This document shows positions 24,665 to 36,863 of a stretch of 64,000 nucleotides of DNA, piece by piece. Origin of the DNA: Epiperipatus broadwayi (lineage: Eukaryota; Onychophora; Udeonychophora; Euonychophora; Peripatidae); the NCBI GenBank assembly GCA_028023455.1, contig JAQFVV010012396.1, forward strand, positions 6,860,085 through 6,924,084. The letters run 5' to 3'. Made by a program: the position numbers and the translations under genes. Position 1 is the stretch's first letter. Every line of letters begins with the position of its first letter. The notes below the pieces were generated by a model, which was not told where the DNA came from, searched no databases, and saw only the letters and a list, made by a program, of their open reading frames with translations.

Positions 24665-25469
24665 ACTATATTTAATAAATGCAATAAATTTAATCATTTT
24701 ATTTTAACATTTTTAAAGTATGGGAAATATTACTATATTACATACTTAGGTTGTATCAAAATGTGCACATTTTAATTTTGTTTTTGGACTTTTAATGTTA
24801 TTGAATAAGGATTATACACATATAATAAAAGAATGTGTAGCATAAATTGTGTTTGGGCAAGATACTATCTCAACTGCAGAATAAACAATTTTATATGATA
24901 TGTAATAAATAATAATAATAATAAAAATAATTAAAAACTAAAACAGATTTCTTATTTAGTTTCTGGATCTTGTTGTTTTCAGTAAGAGCATTATCTGCAC
25001 TTTAGGTAATAACCAGAAATATGTATGAGGATCAGTTTGATAATTCCATATTTCTGAAAGTTGAAAGAGAAAATTAAAATACGTACTTTCCCACAGAATT
25101 CAGTTTTTAATACAAAAATATTTGCCATATTTTTAATATTAATATGTACACAAATAATTCATAAATAGACTGATATGAAGTGAATTACTATTAGAAAATG
25201 CAAATTTATGGTAAACTAGAATAATCTCTATGATACTTTATAAATTATTAAGGTCCCCATTAAATATTGTAACTAACATAGTATTAAAACAAGTTATGAT
25301 TTATAGAATATTATTGCTTTAATAAAAAATATCCTTTTATGAGAAAAATCTGATGTTGATGAAAATAGGGTAAGTTATATGCTAACGATAATAAATCATA
25401 ACAAATTAAAGCATATAATTGAGTTGCTTAATTTTATTATTGCCTTGTGTATATAATACAATGATTAAA
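24665..25469. other. Intergenic, no gene seen
   Basis: AT-rich. At 24750 a stretch CTTAGGTTGTATCAAAATGT after TA resembles a mariner terminus, but no partner end is seen. Nothing else is recognised. Confidence 0.4.
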
Positions 25470-25615
25470 TGGCTGGCCCAGGAACTGAAGGTGCCATGAT
25501 TGATTTTTAGCTGAGTAAAGTAAAAAAATAAAAAAATTGTTTAGTTATTTTAATGGGACTATTTTGCTCAACTAATTATTTGGTTGCTGAGCAACTAATC
25601 ATATGGTTAATGTTC
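25470..25615 (+). repeat. SINE-like repeat, copy 2, just upstream of the SARDH start
   Basis: Shares 'aggaactgaaggt', 'gattgatttttagctgag', 'gggactattttgctcaact' and 'gcaacta(a)tcat' in order with the copies at 15310 and 62790. It ends about 100 bp before the SARDH ATG, so it may lie in the promoter or 5' UTR. Confidence 0.5.
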
Positions 25616-25717
25616 ATTATTTTTTATAATATAAAAATTATTTCAAGTTCTGCTTAATGTTAAACTAAATATTCCATCATTGGTAAGTTTTTTTTACTGC
25701 CATATATTTATAGAAAT

Positions 25718-25994
25718 ATGCTTCATCTTAGAAAATATATCAGGTTCTACCAAAAGTTATTTGGATATTCTCGGCACTATTCCTCAACAGCCAGTAGTGT
25801 TCCTTATGCTAAAACTTTACAAGAAGAAGCATCTCAGTCTCCAGCGGTGTTGCCATCACATGCTGATGTTGTAATTATTGGTGGTGGTAGTATTGGTTGC
25901 AACACTCTTTATCATCTAACAAAATTAGGAGTTACTAATGCGGTTTTACTTGAAAGAAGCCAATTGACATCAGGTACAACTTGGCACACAGCAG
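25718..25994 (+). CDS. SARDH: SARDH coding exon 1: mitochondrial presequence and FAD-binding loop
   Basis: Encodes residues 1-92 and the first base of codon 93. Residues 1-26 are basic and free of acidic residues (R5, K6, R9, K13, R19), followed by a Ser-rich stretch: a typical matrix-targeting presequence, probably cut near Y21-S22. The Rossmann beta-alpha-beta starts at about D50-V51, with GGGSIG at 55-60 as the GxGxxG loop. [10 protein letters not shown] ends the exon; His90 sits where this family attaches FAD covalently (family knowledge; the link itself cannot be seen). The donor is GCAG|GTAATA, phase 1. A pyrimidine-rich stretch ending in TATAG at 25709-25713 lies five bases before the ATG and could be the 3' splice site of an unseen 5' UTR exon. 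Confidence 0.95.
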
Positions 25995-26514
25995 GTAATA
26001 ATCATTTCATAAAACAAAGTAAATAAATAAATAAGTTATTTGTTATTTAAATAGTTGTTGTTTCTTATAATTACCATAATAATAATTTCATGACTATTTT
26101 TATATACATATCTATAGTTAAATATATTCATTGATAAATCTGAATAATTTATATTTCATGATAAAATCTTCAATAATGTTGTTGTTATAAAATAATGACT
26201 TCTAACAATTATTATATTTATGAATTATCAATTGAAGTTAACTTTATTTTCTTAATTTTAAAAATATATCTTAATGAGTAAATTAAAAATAATAGAAATT
26301 CTAGAATTGCAGTTAAAAATATGATTTTTACTTTTTCAATTTAAGAAACATTAAAAAAATAAAAGTTGTATATACTTTTAAAATGCACATATAGATTTTG
26401 TTTTTTGCATTTGATGTCACCGATTCCTCATGCAATTTTTTTATTACGATTTATAAAAAAAGAAAAAAAAAGTATTATGTTTTTAATTTTAGACTCATAG
26501 TTTTATAGATAAGT

Positions 26515-26758
26515 AGAGACAAAAGATGGCTGCTGGAGGGTTGCATTAGATCCGAAGATCCAAGGCTCCTCACTGATGAAAGCCATGAGCTGGAAACTAG
26601 TCTGGGGATATTGGATGAATAGGCACTAGATAGGGATTTTATGCACAAACCTTCTTGTATCCATTAATTACTCTGTCTTACACTGAGTGACACTACTGTA
26701 TGGAGAGTTTTGCCTATTTTAGCAGCTTGAGCAAGCAAATGTAATGTTTAGTGGTTTA
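26515..26758 (+). mobile_element. Foldback retroposon-like family, copy 1 (5' truncated)
   Basis: Contains the family's 3' half: 'ggagggttgcattagatcc', 'gatattggatga', 'ctactgtatggagagttttgcc' and the terminal GTTTAGTGGTTTA. The 5' part is missing, leaving little foldback. No target duplication is clear. Confidence 0.7.
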
Positions 26759-27630
26759 AAATCATTAGAAATAAAAGTCTGAACCAGGTATCATTGCTTC
26801 TCAGCATATACAATAAATAAATAGTTATGGAAATAGACATTGGAGCTGGTGTGTCTATAATTAAGTACCACAAATAGAAAGGTTTAAGGACTAGCAGCAT
26901 CAACCCTGTATCTTTGTCTAAAATGACTTAAAAATTATAGATACCATAAAAATATCAATGCAAGTAAAAAATAAAGTAAAATTATTGACCTATATATTAT
27001 GTGAGGCAATATTAACTCTACAATAGTATAGATCTTTTAAGTATTTGCTTAAAAGCAATTACAAAATAGATTAAGAGAAATAGTACTATGCAATGAAAAA
27101 AATATGTGTATATGCAAGTCATGTAAGATTACTTTCACAGAACTCTAAAATGCTAGAAAAAATAAAATATGAATTATACCAAATAATGATCAAAAAAAAA
27201 TATATGTAGATGGCCAATATAATCAAACCATGGATTAGAGTATACATAAAATCTACTTTGGTCCATATATGAATCATTTGAATTTAATATTGATGGATTC
27301 ATACTTAAGGTGGATGAAATATAAAATTTCAAAAAGCACAAAAGAAACTATCTCCAAAGTAAATGAAATTTTCATGTCATGGATATCTGACTCAAAAATC
27401 ATTATGGATTGCAATATTCATATTAGCAAATAAATTATTTAGAAGCAAAATAAAGATTAAATTTTGTATGTAATTAAAAGACAAAGATAAATCTAGGCTT
27501 CAAGTTAATTATGCATAAATTAAAAGCACAGTTTAAATAAAGCTTTTGATGATTATGTGTAAGTAAAAGCAAAATAGGAAAGCTTTTGTACATGATTAAA
27601 GCAATATGTAAATACATATTACAGAATACA

Positions 27631-28284
27631 GAGTCTAAACTTCATACAGTAGCGCCACTCAGTGCAAGCTAGAGTAATCAATGGATGCAAGAAAGTTTGC
27701 ATAAAATCCCTATCTAATGCCTACTTATCCAATATCCCCAGCCTAGTTTCTATCAGTGAGGAACCTTAAATTTGAGAGCACTACATCTACATCTTGGGAT
27801 CCAACACATCCCTCCAGCATCCATCTTTTACCTTATTAGTTAACTAAAAAGTTTTGATTCCAAAATGAAAATTCAAGCTCATTCGCTTGTATAGTTATAG
27901 ATCTGAACTCAGTTGAACATCCATAATTTTTGGCATCTTTGATTCTTTAATAACCAGAGTCACCATAATCCTATTAGTGCAGGATTGGTATTAAACCGCT
28001 AAACATCACATGATCACCATTTTTTTTTTTGCTTACACAAGCTGTTTGTTTACACAGAGGCTAAACTCTCCATAGAGTAGCGAGAGGCTAAACTCTCCAT
28101 AGAGTAGCGCCACACAGTGCAAATTGGATGAGTAGGCACTAGATGGCGATTTTATGCACAAACTTTTCATCCATTGATTTCTCTGGCTTGCACTGAGTGG
28201 CACTACTGTATGGAGGGTTTAGCCACAATGTAAACAGCTTTTGTAAGCAAAAAGAATGGTGATCATGTAATGTTTAGTGGTTTA
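27631..28284 (+). mobile_element. Foldback retroposon-like family, copy 2
   Basis: Starts with a diverged 'aaacttcatacagtagcgccactcag' head and runs through the long unit. It then has an inverted tail-like block (ACTAAACATCACATGATCACC), a second head with a local duplication of 'gaggctaaactctccatagagtagcg', and the 3' end ATGTTTAGTGGTTTA. It interrupts the decayed Gypsy-like element. Confidence 0.75.
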
Positions 28285-28497
28285 ACATTTTGCAGTACTA
28301 AGAAATTAATGTTATTGAAATCAAAATATTTCATTTTATAAAAGTAATTTGATCAATGAATGAAATTTATATAATTAATTAAACTACATTAAGCTGATTA
28401 AATCTGTTAATCAATTTAGGATATTTACATTCACCCCATTGAATAAAGTACTCCAGTAAGAATAAGAATCAGTCTTCTTCATTATCTATGAATGAGC

Positions 28498-28668
28498 AGA
28501 AAAGGAAGCAGATGACAGTTGAAGTAGCAGAAGTAACCATAGAAAGACACATACCAGAGAACTGGTTACTTTGGGTTGAATGAGGAGAAAAAGAAGCAGA
28601 TGACAGTTGAAGTAGCAGAAGTAACCATAGAGGGACACATACCAGAGAATTGATTACTTTGGGTTAAC
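28498..28668. repeat. 88-bp tandem duplication inside the Gypsy remnant
   Basis: Two adjacent units contain GATGACAGTTGAAGTAGCAG (first at 28511, second at 28599), with a few substitutions. The coding strand reads MTVEVAEVTIERHIPENW once in frame. It probably arose by slippage or unequal exchange after insertion. Confidence 0.8.
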
Positions 28669-30250
28669 AAATTGATTAGGGAATTGAATAGGTCATTTCA
28701 GTCTTCATTATGATTTTACTAAGACTTATGGATTGTGTAGACTCTAAAGGTAATATCAAAAGAGAAGGTTAATATATTTAGTTAGTCAAAATGATGAGAT
28801 GATGTATTCCTATTGTAGATTTTATTCTAACATCTACTTATTATCCTGAATTAAAAGCTTTAGTAGGAAAAAAGTTCAACAATTGAAATTGGTATTCCAG
28901 AACTGTATATTGTCAACCATAATGGAGAAATCTCCAGCCAAAATAATGTTTGGAAGGAACTATCAATATTTATATTATAAATAAATCAAGAGAAAACTGA
29001 AATGTTAAAATTTAAATTATGCAAGCAGTTACAAGATCTGTTTTAGAAACAAATAAAAAAAGTATTGGGTAAAATACAAAATTGTCAAAAATAGATAAAA
29101 AAAGTTAGGGTAAAAAATGATGTCATATTATATTAGCAAATAAATGTATTTGCTGACAAGACATAGTAAATAATCAAATTAATAATGCGTAGTTATTACA
29201 AGAACTAATATCAAATGTTAATTTATCTAACTCAGAAATTCTAAAGGAAACCAAAGTAATTGGAATAGCCAATGAGAAAGTTCATAGCAAGGAACCATTT
29301 CTGCACAAATACAAAGGCTAAAAAAATTAAAACACTTATTTACTGAGAGATTATATTATTTTGCAAAACAAACATTTCTGAAATAGGGAAAGCTGTGTTT
29401 AGTATATATATTATTGAATATATATATAAATGAATAACATATATGTAATTATTCTAATAAATCAGAAATATGTAGTTTATTTTTATGTCATTTTCATTAA
29501 GTAAAAATATGTAGTTAATTTATAATGGAAAAGAGAGATTTGAAAACATTAGAATTCAGTTAAGTAAAATTAATTAGAAACTTCAACTAAAAAAAAAAAA
29601 AAAAGCTTATTAAGCTATTAAACAAGATAACAATAATAGAGAGAAATTTATAATAAAAAAAAAACAGTTTTAGTCAGAATGAGAAAATTGGATTTATCAC
29701 TGAAGAATGCACTTAATATTGTGGATTCCTGATGACCAGACAAGAAAGTGCAGTTAAGTATAGGACATTAAATCCTGGTGAATTTTGCTATTGAAGAGTT
29801 CAAAAGCATTCATATAGGTTGCATAGATTTTTATTATTAATTTATAATGCCTGAGTGCTTATGTTTTAAGTAACTGATAACTTATAACTGCATGCATATG
29901 TATATAAATATTATTATTAAGTCGATATTAATTGTTATATATGTTATCTTATTCAATGTTATGCATAGGGAAAATTTGTAAATTTATATTCACTTTTACA
30001 TCTAGAAAAAGAGTAATAGGTTACAGCAGTATAGACAAGTCAATATTAAGGAAATAGTTAGCAACCAATGTTAAATTACTTACGTGTTTGATTATGGGTT
30101 GTCTACCAGAAAGAAAAATCTTAAGTTTAAATTTGAATCTCAGATCATTCATATAGAAAGCATAGGCACTAGATTAAACCACAAGCAGAAGTTTCATTTA
30201 AATGATTTATAATCAAAATATATTTATAATCTTATGAATATTTTTTTAAG

Positions 30251-30429
30251 GATTAATTTGGCGTCTGCGTCCAAATGATGTGGAAGTAGAAATTCTCAAT
30301 TATACTAGGCATCTTCTTAAAGAAGTATTAGAAAATGAAACTGGTATATATCCTGGATGGATTGAAAATGGTGGCTTATTTATTGCTTCCACTAAAGAGC
30401 GTTTGGATGAATACAAGCGTCTTATGACA
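30251..30429 (+). CDS. SARDH: SARDH coding exon 2: FAD oxidoreductase domain
   Basis: Completes Gly93 and encodes residues 94-152. It begins [15 protein letters not shown], which follows directly on the TWHTAG motif of exon 1, and includes [12 protein letters not shown] and RLDEYKRLM, conserved in sarcosine and dimethylglycine dehydrogenases. The acceptor is TTTTTTTAAG|GA and the donor ACA|GTTAAG (GT with a non-consensus +3 T), phase 0. The join to exon 3 restores the expected [12 protein letters not shown] run, which supports the unusual donor. Confidence 0.95.
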
Positions 30430-31239
30430 GTTAAGTATTTTGTCACCTGCATGTGTAATATTTAATTTTAGATTCATATATTATATGTTATATGTAATAG
30501 ATATGAATTTATATAAATGTGTATCTATTAAATGATTAATTATCAGTAAAATTACTTATAATCAATTGCTCATGACACAGTTTGTATAAGAATTGGAAAT
30601 ATGTCAAGAAAATTAGAAAACCAAAAGGTTGAAATATAAAATAACAATAGTAGACATTAATATATATATATATTAAACAGAAGTACTTTTGATTATATTG
30701 TAATCATTATCAATTGACTTAATTATGTTTGCTTTGTTTTTGTCTACATTATTTCAGAACTTAATTGAAAGTACTGCTGTTTAATTAATACAGTATATAT
30801 ATATATTGTTATTGTCTACTGTTATTATAATTTAAAATTTACATATAGTATATTTTTAATGGGTAACTTGTTATTTTACACATATAATGTATATAATTGA
30901 CAATATATTAAAAATAAATTTTATTCTCAAAACAAGTTTGTCATAAGTGTACTTTTTCATAATTGTAGATTCAGCACAAATAGGCATAGTTTAGGCTAGA
31001 TTAAAAATGTTGCAAACAATGTAGTGGGAACTTTTTGAAATTTAAACTAGAACTGGTTAATGCATGACTATTACATTATTTACATGATGGAAATGGTAGA
31101 TTGTTTTCTGGAGATTATATATAAAAAATGACATTCATTCAGTTATCTATTTATTTTATGGAATTTTTGATAGCTTAACTATTAACAAAATATCATAAAG
31201 AAACCTGTAGAGATTCCATCAAGAGAGAGATTTACCAGG

Positions 31240-31490
31240 GTCTTTATTAATTTCTTCAATTTTGCCTCTCTTGCCATAGATTTGGCAAATCATTAACTAT
31301 CAGATTAATAGTTTGTGTTTGCTCACATTTTCATAGATCAGTGGCTTATGAAATTTTATTTGTGAAGCAGATAAAAGCAGTGACTGAGAATTGTCCTGAC
31401 ACTATCGATAAGACTTCATTTATGTCTAGAAAGATCAAATTCATTTGACTTTATTGTTGAATCTGAAAAAGGAAATTAGTTTAGGATATC
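31240..31490 (-). pseudogene. Non-LTR retrotransposon 3' fragment, second copy
   Basis: The reverse complement matches the repeat at 17520-17760 along most of its length ('tctgcttcacaaat', 'ccactgat', 'gtgagcaaacaca'). The Cys motif is mutated here. Orientation is opposite to SARDH. Confidence 0.5.
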
Positions 31491-32127
31491 ATTTAAATAT
31501 TGAAATTAAATTTTGATTCTTCATTAAATAATACCATGAGAAATATTGCTACTACATTCATATCTGCTCCTTCACACTGGCTTCCTATTTTTTCATATAT
31601 TTCTCAGCCAGATGCCAGAAGATTTTACTAGTTATACTATTCAACCTAGCATTCAAAAATTCAAACATCATAATATTTTAAATTTAAATCATCTATTTAT
31701 ATAGCCATATAGATTTGAAGTATGTTGAAAAAGTATCCGTACATTTGGTAAAAGCACATTTTGAAATATTTCATAATAGATTTTTAAAAAAAATGTTTAT
31801 ACAGAAGATTTATAACTGAAATTATCAAAAAATATACCTTCATGTATATATGTGGATAGAAAATAGATTGAATCCAAAATCTTGGGACATTTAAAATTGT
31901 TAGATTGTTAACTTGAATTCATATTAACTGTAAAGTCATAGGGACAGCACTTGTTTTTATTTTAATAAAAAAAAAAGTTGGCTACAAGAATCTATAGATA
32001 TTGATTGCAGTCATTTTTCTCCGTTTACTTTCTTTGCATTTCTTCATATATTCATATTTATATTGCTTTGACTCCCCTCATATACACTTTAATACAAATT
32101 TTTTTTATTGATTTCTTTATTTTCCTG

Positions 32128-32161
32128 ACAGTTTCGACTGTCCTGCAGTCTTCATCAGAGC
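32128..32161 (-). ncRNA. Hammerhead-like segment in the left Penelope arm
   Basis: On the minus strand the order is CTGATGA, A, a perfect 5-bp stem GACTG/CAGTC with loop CAGGA, GAAAC, then TGTC. Penelope-like elements are known to carry hammerheads in their pseudo-LTRs. An extra A after CTGATGA and a very weak stem I argue for caution. The partner copy at 36017-36051 has lost the GAAA box. Confidence 0.35.
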
Positions 32162-32216
32162 TACAATAGATATAAACATATAGTCATTACTTTATATACA
32201 TATAAAAAAATATATA

Positions 32217-33198
32217 CACCCGGGTCTCATTTTACAGATAGATAGGTTCCTCAGAAAATGCGCACAAAAGAAATCGCACAAAAATAAATGTAAGTTACCT
32301 TCAAAAATGGGGGATAGGTGCTGTAATTTTCAGAATTCGCATAAAAGCAAAGCAATAAGGAAAAATTACTTTAAAATTCGCATTAAAAAAATAAACAAAT
32401 AAAGTATGACTAATAAAAAATTTCAAATATTTGAAAAAAATTAATACAACACAAACTTTTTTTATTAACTACAGCATTTAATTTTACATTTTTCATACAT
32501 ATTTTAATCATTACTGCTAGAGTTTGTTTGTCAACTGGTAAGAAATGAGATTCCATGTGATGTGATGTATTGTGGCTTCTCCTTAAATGAAGTCAAGAAT
32601 TTCTCAGCAATTATGCCCAGAGAAACCTGTTAGCCACTTTATTTTAATTAGTGATGTGATGTACAACTAGTGCCACTTCAGTCTTGTGCTGTGTTAATGG
32701 TTTTCTATTTCTATATTAAAAAAATGAGATTGCAATCAAAACAAAAAGATTATACATTATCATTAGTAAGATTATTTTCCTGTTTATAAAATCAATAAAA
32801 TCTTTGTTATTTATTTTAAAAATCTACGATTATTTATTTCTGTTATACCTAACAAAATACGTTTTAAAAGTTTAAAATTTTTGAATATTTATTGTGATAT
32901 TTTTATATGTAAGTATAAATCTATTATTATTATTTACTCATTAGTATAAGTAGGTTATTTACATAGAAGCTGAGATTCTAAATACAGCTTCAGGCCATAT
33001 TCATGTTAGCTGCTAATAATATAACATTATATTTTTGAAAAAAAAAAAAAAGTATTTCAAGTCAAAATAAGTTATTAATAATTTAAATTTCTTGATATCT
33101 AATAAATATAGTGAAATTTGAAGGATATTAAGAAGAAACATGAATCGCATAACTTCAAAATCGCATTAAAATAATCCGCATAAAACGAGACCCAGATG
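32217..33198. mobile_element. Non-autonomous Tc1/mariner-superfamily-like transposon (982 bp)
   Basis: The termini CACCCGGGTCTCATTTTAC and, inverted, CATCTGGGTCTCGTTTTAT match at 15 of 19 positions. TA lies on both sides (32215-32216, 33199-33200). Removing it restores the inverted match with the right Penelope arm. Subterminal 'atgcgcacaaaag..atcgcac' and 'aatcgcattaaaat' motifs are pogo/Tigger-like in style. No transposase frame remains. Confidence 0.75.
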
Positions 33199-33839
33199 TA
33201 CATACATATGTATATCAAAAACATATACATACATATCCTCAAAAAACTTACATATATATATATGCATCCACACACACATATATAACCTATATATAAAAAT
33301 ACATATCTATAAAATATATACAAAAAAAACATATCAAATAGACAATTATATATATATTTAAAAAAACATTTTAAATTTTTTTAAAAATTTGCAAAAACTA
33401 CCCTTTATTACTTTTTTATCAATTTAACTTTATTTTCTACTTTTTATCCTTCATCTTTACTTCCTATCTATCATTTTACATTATTATCTAATATATTTTA
33501 TCATTTCTTATTTTTTATTTTAATACCTATAAATTTAACTTTTGCCATTTTATTATTTCTAATCTTATTCTTTATTAATAATTTTTATTTTTATTCTCTT
33601 TAATAATTTTTTCTATTCATTTAAACTTACCAATTTTAATTTCCTCTATCTTTTAAAATAATTGATTTTTTAAAATTTTCTTATCTTTTTATATATAATA
33701 TTCCTTTAATTCAACTCCCTCTATTATCAATTTCTTTAACTTTTAATTCTATTTGAAAATTTAATCTTACAAGCTTTTATATATATAATATATTTACAAT
33801 TTTTTACCTATATCCACATATTAATTGAATTAGCAATTA

Positions 33840-34470
33840 ATAAATATATGGAAGATGAAGAAAAAGTAATAGAAATACCAATAATTAAGTTGAAACAGAT
33901 TTTGAAGTTATGTTATAAAGAGATAACATTTAAATTTAATGGAGAATATTTTTAACAGAAAAAAGGGTTATTGATAGGAGGGGCATTGGGTGGCATATTA
34001 AGTAATATATATATGGAGAAAATAGAAAAAGAGATGATGGATGAGGAGATTGATCCAATAATGTTAAAAAGATATGTGGATGATTCTCTATTAATTTTTA
34101 ATAAGAGTGAAAGACAAATAGATATGTATTTAGAAAAAATTAATAAATTAGATAAAAATATTAAATTTACAATAGAGAGAAAGATAATAAATTATCATAT
34201 TTAGACATATTAACAAAAACATATAAGGGAAGATGTAGAATAGAAACAGTGTATAAAAAAATGAATGAAAATAGTAATATAATGAATTGGAATTCTAATA
34301 TAGATAGTAAATATAAGATAAATAATATTAGTTCAAGAGTATGTAGGGCTATTAATTATTGTTCAAATGAAGAGGAGTATAAAAAAGAGATAGAATTAAT
34401 AGTTAAAAAATTTAAAGAAAATGAATATCCAAAGAAGGTAATAGAAAAGAATGTAAAATTATCAGTATAA
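33840..34470 (+). pseudogene. Penelope-like reverse transcriptase
   Basis: With shifts, reads FKFNGEYF, QKKGLLIGGALGGILSNIYM (the 'Q..G..MGs.lspilaniyM' block), then KRYVDDSLLIFNK with YVDD as the catalytic box. KFTIERE and LSYLDILTKTYKGR follow (the thumb segment 'kFT.E.E...l.FLDv'). A stop near 33953 and a frameshift near 34180 inactivate it. Confidence 0.85.
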
Positions 34471-34651
34471 AGAAGTTAATAGAGAAGAAGGGAGGGGTAA
34501 ATATAAGAAATGTAGCATTAAAAAGGAGGAGTATATAGGTGTAAAAGATATAATAATAATATAGTTAAGAGTGTTAATAAAATTATTAGAAAAATTAATA
34601 AAAAATATAATAATGTAATTAAATATAAGATAGTAAATAAAAAAAAATGTA

Positions 34652-34910
34652 ATGAATATATTAGATAATAAATATATTAAAGGAATAGAAAAATGTATAA
34701 ATGGGATATATCAGATAGAGTGTAGATCATATAGGAATAATAAGATAAGGACTAAATATGTAGGAGAGATGAAAAATTCAATTTTTACAAGGTTAATTCA
34801 ACATAGATCTGACAAAAAGTCACCAATTTATATATATACTATGGAAACAGGGCATATATTTGAGAAATATAGTATAAAGATGATTGGATATATTAATGAG
34901 AAGGGATAGG
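34652..34910 (+). pseudogene. Penelope-like GIY-YIG endonuclease
   Basis: Reads NGIYQIECRSYRNNK, then KYVGEMKNSIFTRLIQHRSD and METGHIF. GIY, YVGE, the catalytic-position Arg in TRLIQH, and the late GH are all visible. It lies directly downstream of the RT, as expected. The frame ends at TAG near 34907; the whole element is broken upstream. Confidence 0.85.
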
Positions 34911-35047
34911 AAAATAAAAGAAGCAATATTAATTAAGAAGATAAACCAAAATTTGAATAGGGATAGGGGGTAAAAACATTTTTATAGGAGTATTATTAAT
35001 AGTAAAAGATTGGTGTATATATATAGGGATTGTATAGGCATATGAAT

Positions 35048-35252
35048 AGAGATAGGAATAAAAAAATATATAAGTTTAAAATAGTATTAGTTTATAGGAT
35101 TATTAATAATAAAAATAAAATAAGTATATACAAGGTTTAATATGTGGATATAGAGATAGGAATAAAAAATATATAAGTTTAAAATAGTATTAGTTTATAG
35201 GATTATTAATAATAAAAATAAAATAAGTATATACACTGTTTAATATGTGGAT
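35048..35252. repeat. 104-bp tandem duplication in the Penelope element
   Basis: Units at 35048-35151 and 35152-35252 begin AGAGATAGGAATAAAAAA and differ at a handful of positions, for example 'acaaggttt' against 'acactgttt'. Confidence 0.85.
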
Positions 35253-36863
35253 ATATCAAAAATTGTAAATATATTTTATATATATAGAAATGTTTGTAAG
35301 ATTAAATTTTCAAATAGAATTAAAAGTTAAGGAAATTGATAATAGAGGGAGTTGAATTACAGGAGTATTATATATAAATTGGCTAACAGGTTTATCTGGG
35401 CCTAATTGCTGAGATATTCTTGACTTCGTTTAAGGAGAAGCCAAATACATCACATCACATCACATATAAAAAAAAAAGATAAGAAATTTTTTATAAAATC
35501 AGATATTTTGAAAAGTAGAGGAAATTAAGATCAGTAAGTTTAAATGAATAGGAAAATTATTAAAGAGAATGAAAATAAAAATTATTAACAATGAATAAGA
35601 TTAGAAATAATAAAATGGTAAAAGTCAAATTTATAGGTATTAAAATAAAAAATAAGAGATGATAAAATATATTAGATAATAATGTAAAATAATAGATAGG
35701 AAGAAAAGATGAAGGACAAAAAGTAGAAAATAAAGTTAAATTGATAAAAAAGTAATAAAGGGTAGTTTTTAAAATTTTTTAAAAAAATTAAAAATATAAA
35801 ATTGTGTATCTGATATGTTTTTTTTGTATATATTTTATATACATGTATTTTTATATATAGGTTATATATGTGTGTGTGGATGCATATATATATATGGATT
35901 ATATATGTATGTAAGTTTTTTGAGGATATGTATATATATTTTTTGATATATGTATATATATTTTTATATGTATATGAAGTAATGATTATATGTTTATATC
36001 ATTCAATATTGTAGCTCTGATGAAGACTGCAGGAAAGTCAAAACTGTCAGGAAAATAACAAAATCATTAAAAAAAAATTTGCATTAAAGTGTATATGAGG
36101 AGAGTTAGCTAGAAACTAACTTAAGCCAAATAATAAAGAAAAAAAGAAAAGGAAAAAAATATATATCCCACTTCATCAAGCATACAACACATAGATGTCC
36201 TAATACTTATGTAAATAGTAGACAAGTAGGATTATATATAACTGATTATTACTAGGAATGCAGATTAAATATAAGCTAGATGAGTCATTGTATTACATTG
36301 TTGTGATATATTCAATTCTTCACCCTTTTGCAAAAAATCAGGATTCTGGCATTAGCTTATGTTTGAAGTTACAAAACATAGTTATTTAATATCAAATCTA
36401 TATAGCTAGTCATGCAAGAGTGTTTGAATTTAAAACCCTAAGATGTTTGAAATTTTTAAAAATCAATTTGAATAACATAATAAGAATTAATAGTGGATGA
36501 TTATACTATAAACTGGGATTCTAACAAGAAAGGCCATTAGCTAGAAACTCGACTAGAAACCAGTTTGGTACAATATCTAATACCTATTGATTACTCAGGC
36601 TTACATAAATCCTTAATGTGTAAAGTGAAATATATTTTTAATTAATTTTATTTTTGCTATTATTCAGACATAAATAAAATGTAAGAATTTAATCTTTTCT
36701 TCATATACATTGTCTACAATTTTTTTTTACTCATTAATTAAAATTAAGAATCCATTCACTATTTTTTTTATTTTATTAATATAATCTATTTTATATTTAT
36801 TACAAATTTGATAGCTGTTACTTCTTTTTTTAACAAAATATATTAAATTATATTTTATTTTAG

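Larger units (their letters stand above)
26820..29170 (+). pseudogene. Decayed Ty3/Gypsy-like retrotransposon
   Basis: Near the start, MEIDIGAGVSII (26827-26862) fits the D(T/S)GA..S.I active site of a retroelement aspartic protease. At 28922 the frame reads MEKSPAKIMFGRNYQY, matching the 'GksPaelmfGR' segment at the C-terminal side of Gypsy integrases. Between them the sequence is broken by stops, a foldback insertion and apparent deletion of most of RT. No LTRs were identified. Boundaries are approximate. Confidence 0.5.
25995..30250 (+). other. SARDH intron 1 (4256 bp, phase 1)
   Basis: Contains foldback copy 1 (26515-26758), a decayed Gypsy-like element (about 26820-29170), foldback copy 2 (27631-28284) inside it, and an 88-bp tandem duplication (28498-28668). 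In 25995-26514 and 29180-30250 I see only AT-rich sequence. Confidence 0.9.
32071..36107 (+). mobile_element. Penelope-like element with inverted arms
   Basis: The central ORF region (33840-34910) is flanked by inverted arms: left 32071-33830 (interrupted by the 982-bp insert) and right about 35250-36107. Outer ends read CTCATATACACTTTAAT and its complement. An inverted partial copy at the 5' side with pseudo-LTRs is usual for this class. The right arm also carries a 104-bp tandem duplication and a short inserted piece at about 35380-35470 that matches the interior of the nested transposon. Stops and frameshifts show the element is dead. Confidence 0.85.
30430..36863 (+). other. SARDH intron 2 (6434 bp, phase 0)
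   Basis: Dominated by a Penelope-like element (32071-36107) with a nested transposon (32217-33198), plus a minus-strand LINE fragment (31240-31490). The segments 30430-31239, 31491-32070 and 36108-36863 show only AT-rich sequence and small TA runs. Confidence 0.9.

Noticed and set aside
24748-24785. Mariner-like terminal sequence
   Set aside because: Only one end is seen and no TA-flanked partner was found nearby.
25680-25717. Upstream ATG at 25680 and a GTAAGT-TATAG mini-intron at 25683-25713
   Set aside because: The upstream ATG is in another frame from SARDH, and an intron of about 31 bases is too short to splice.
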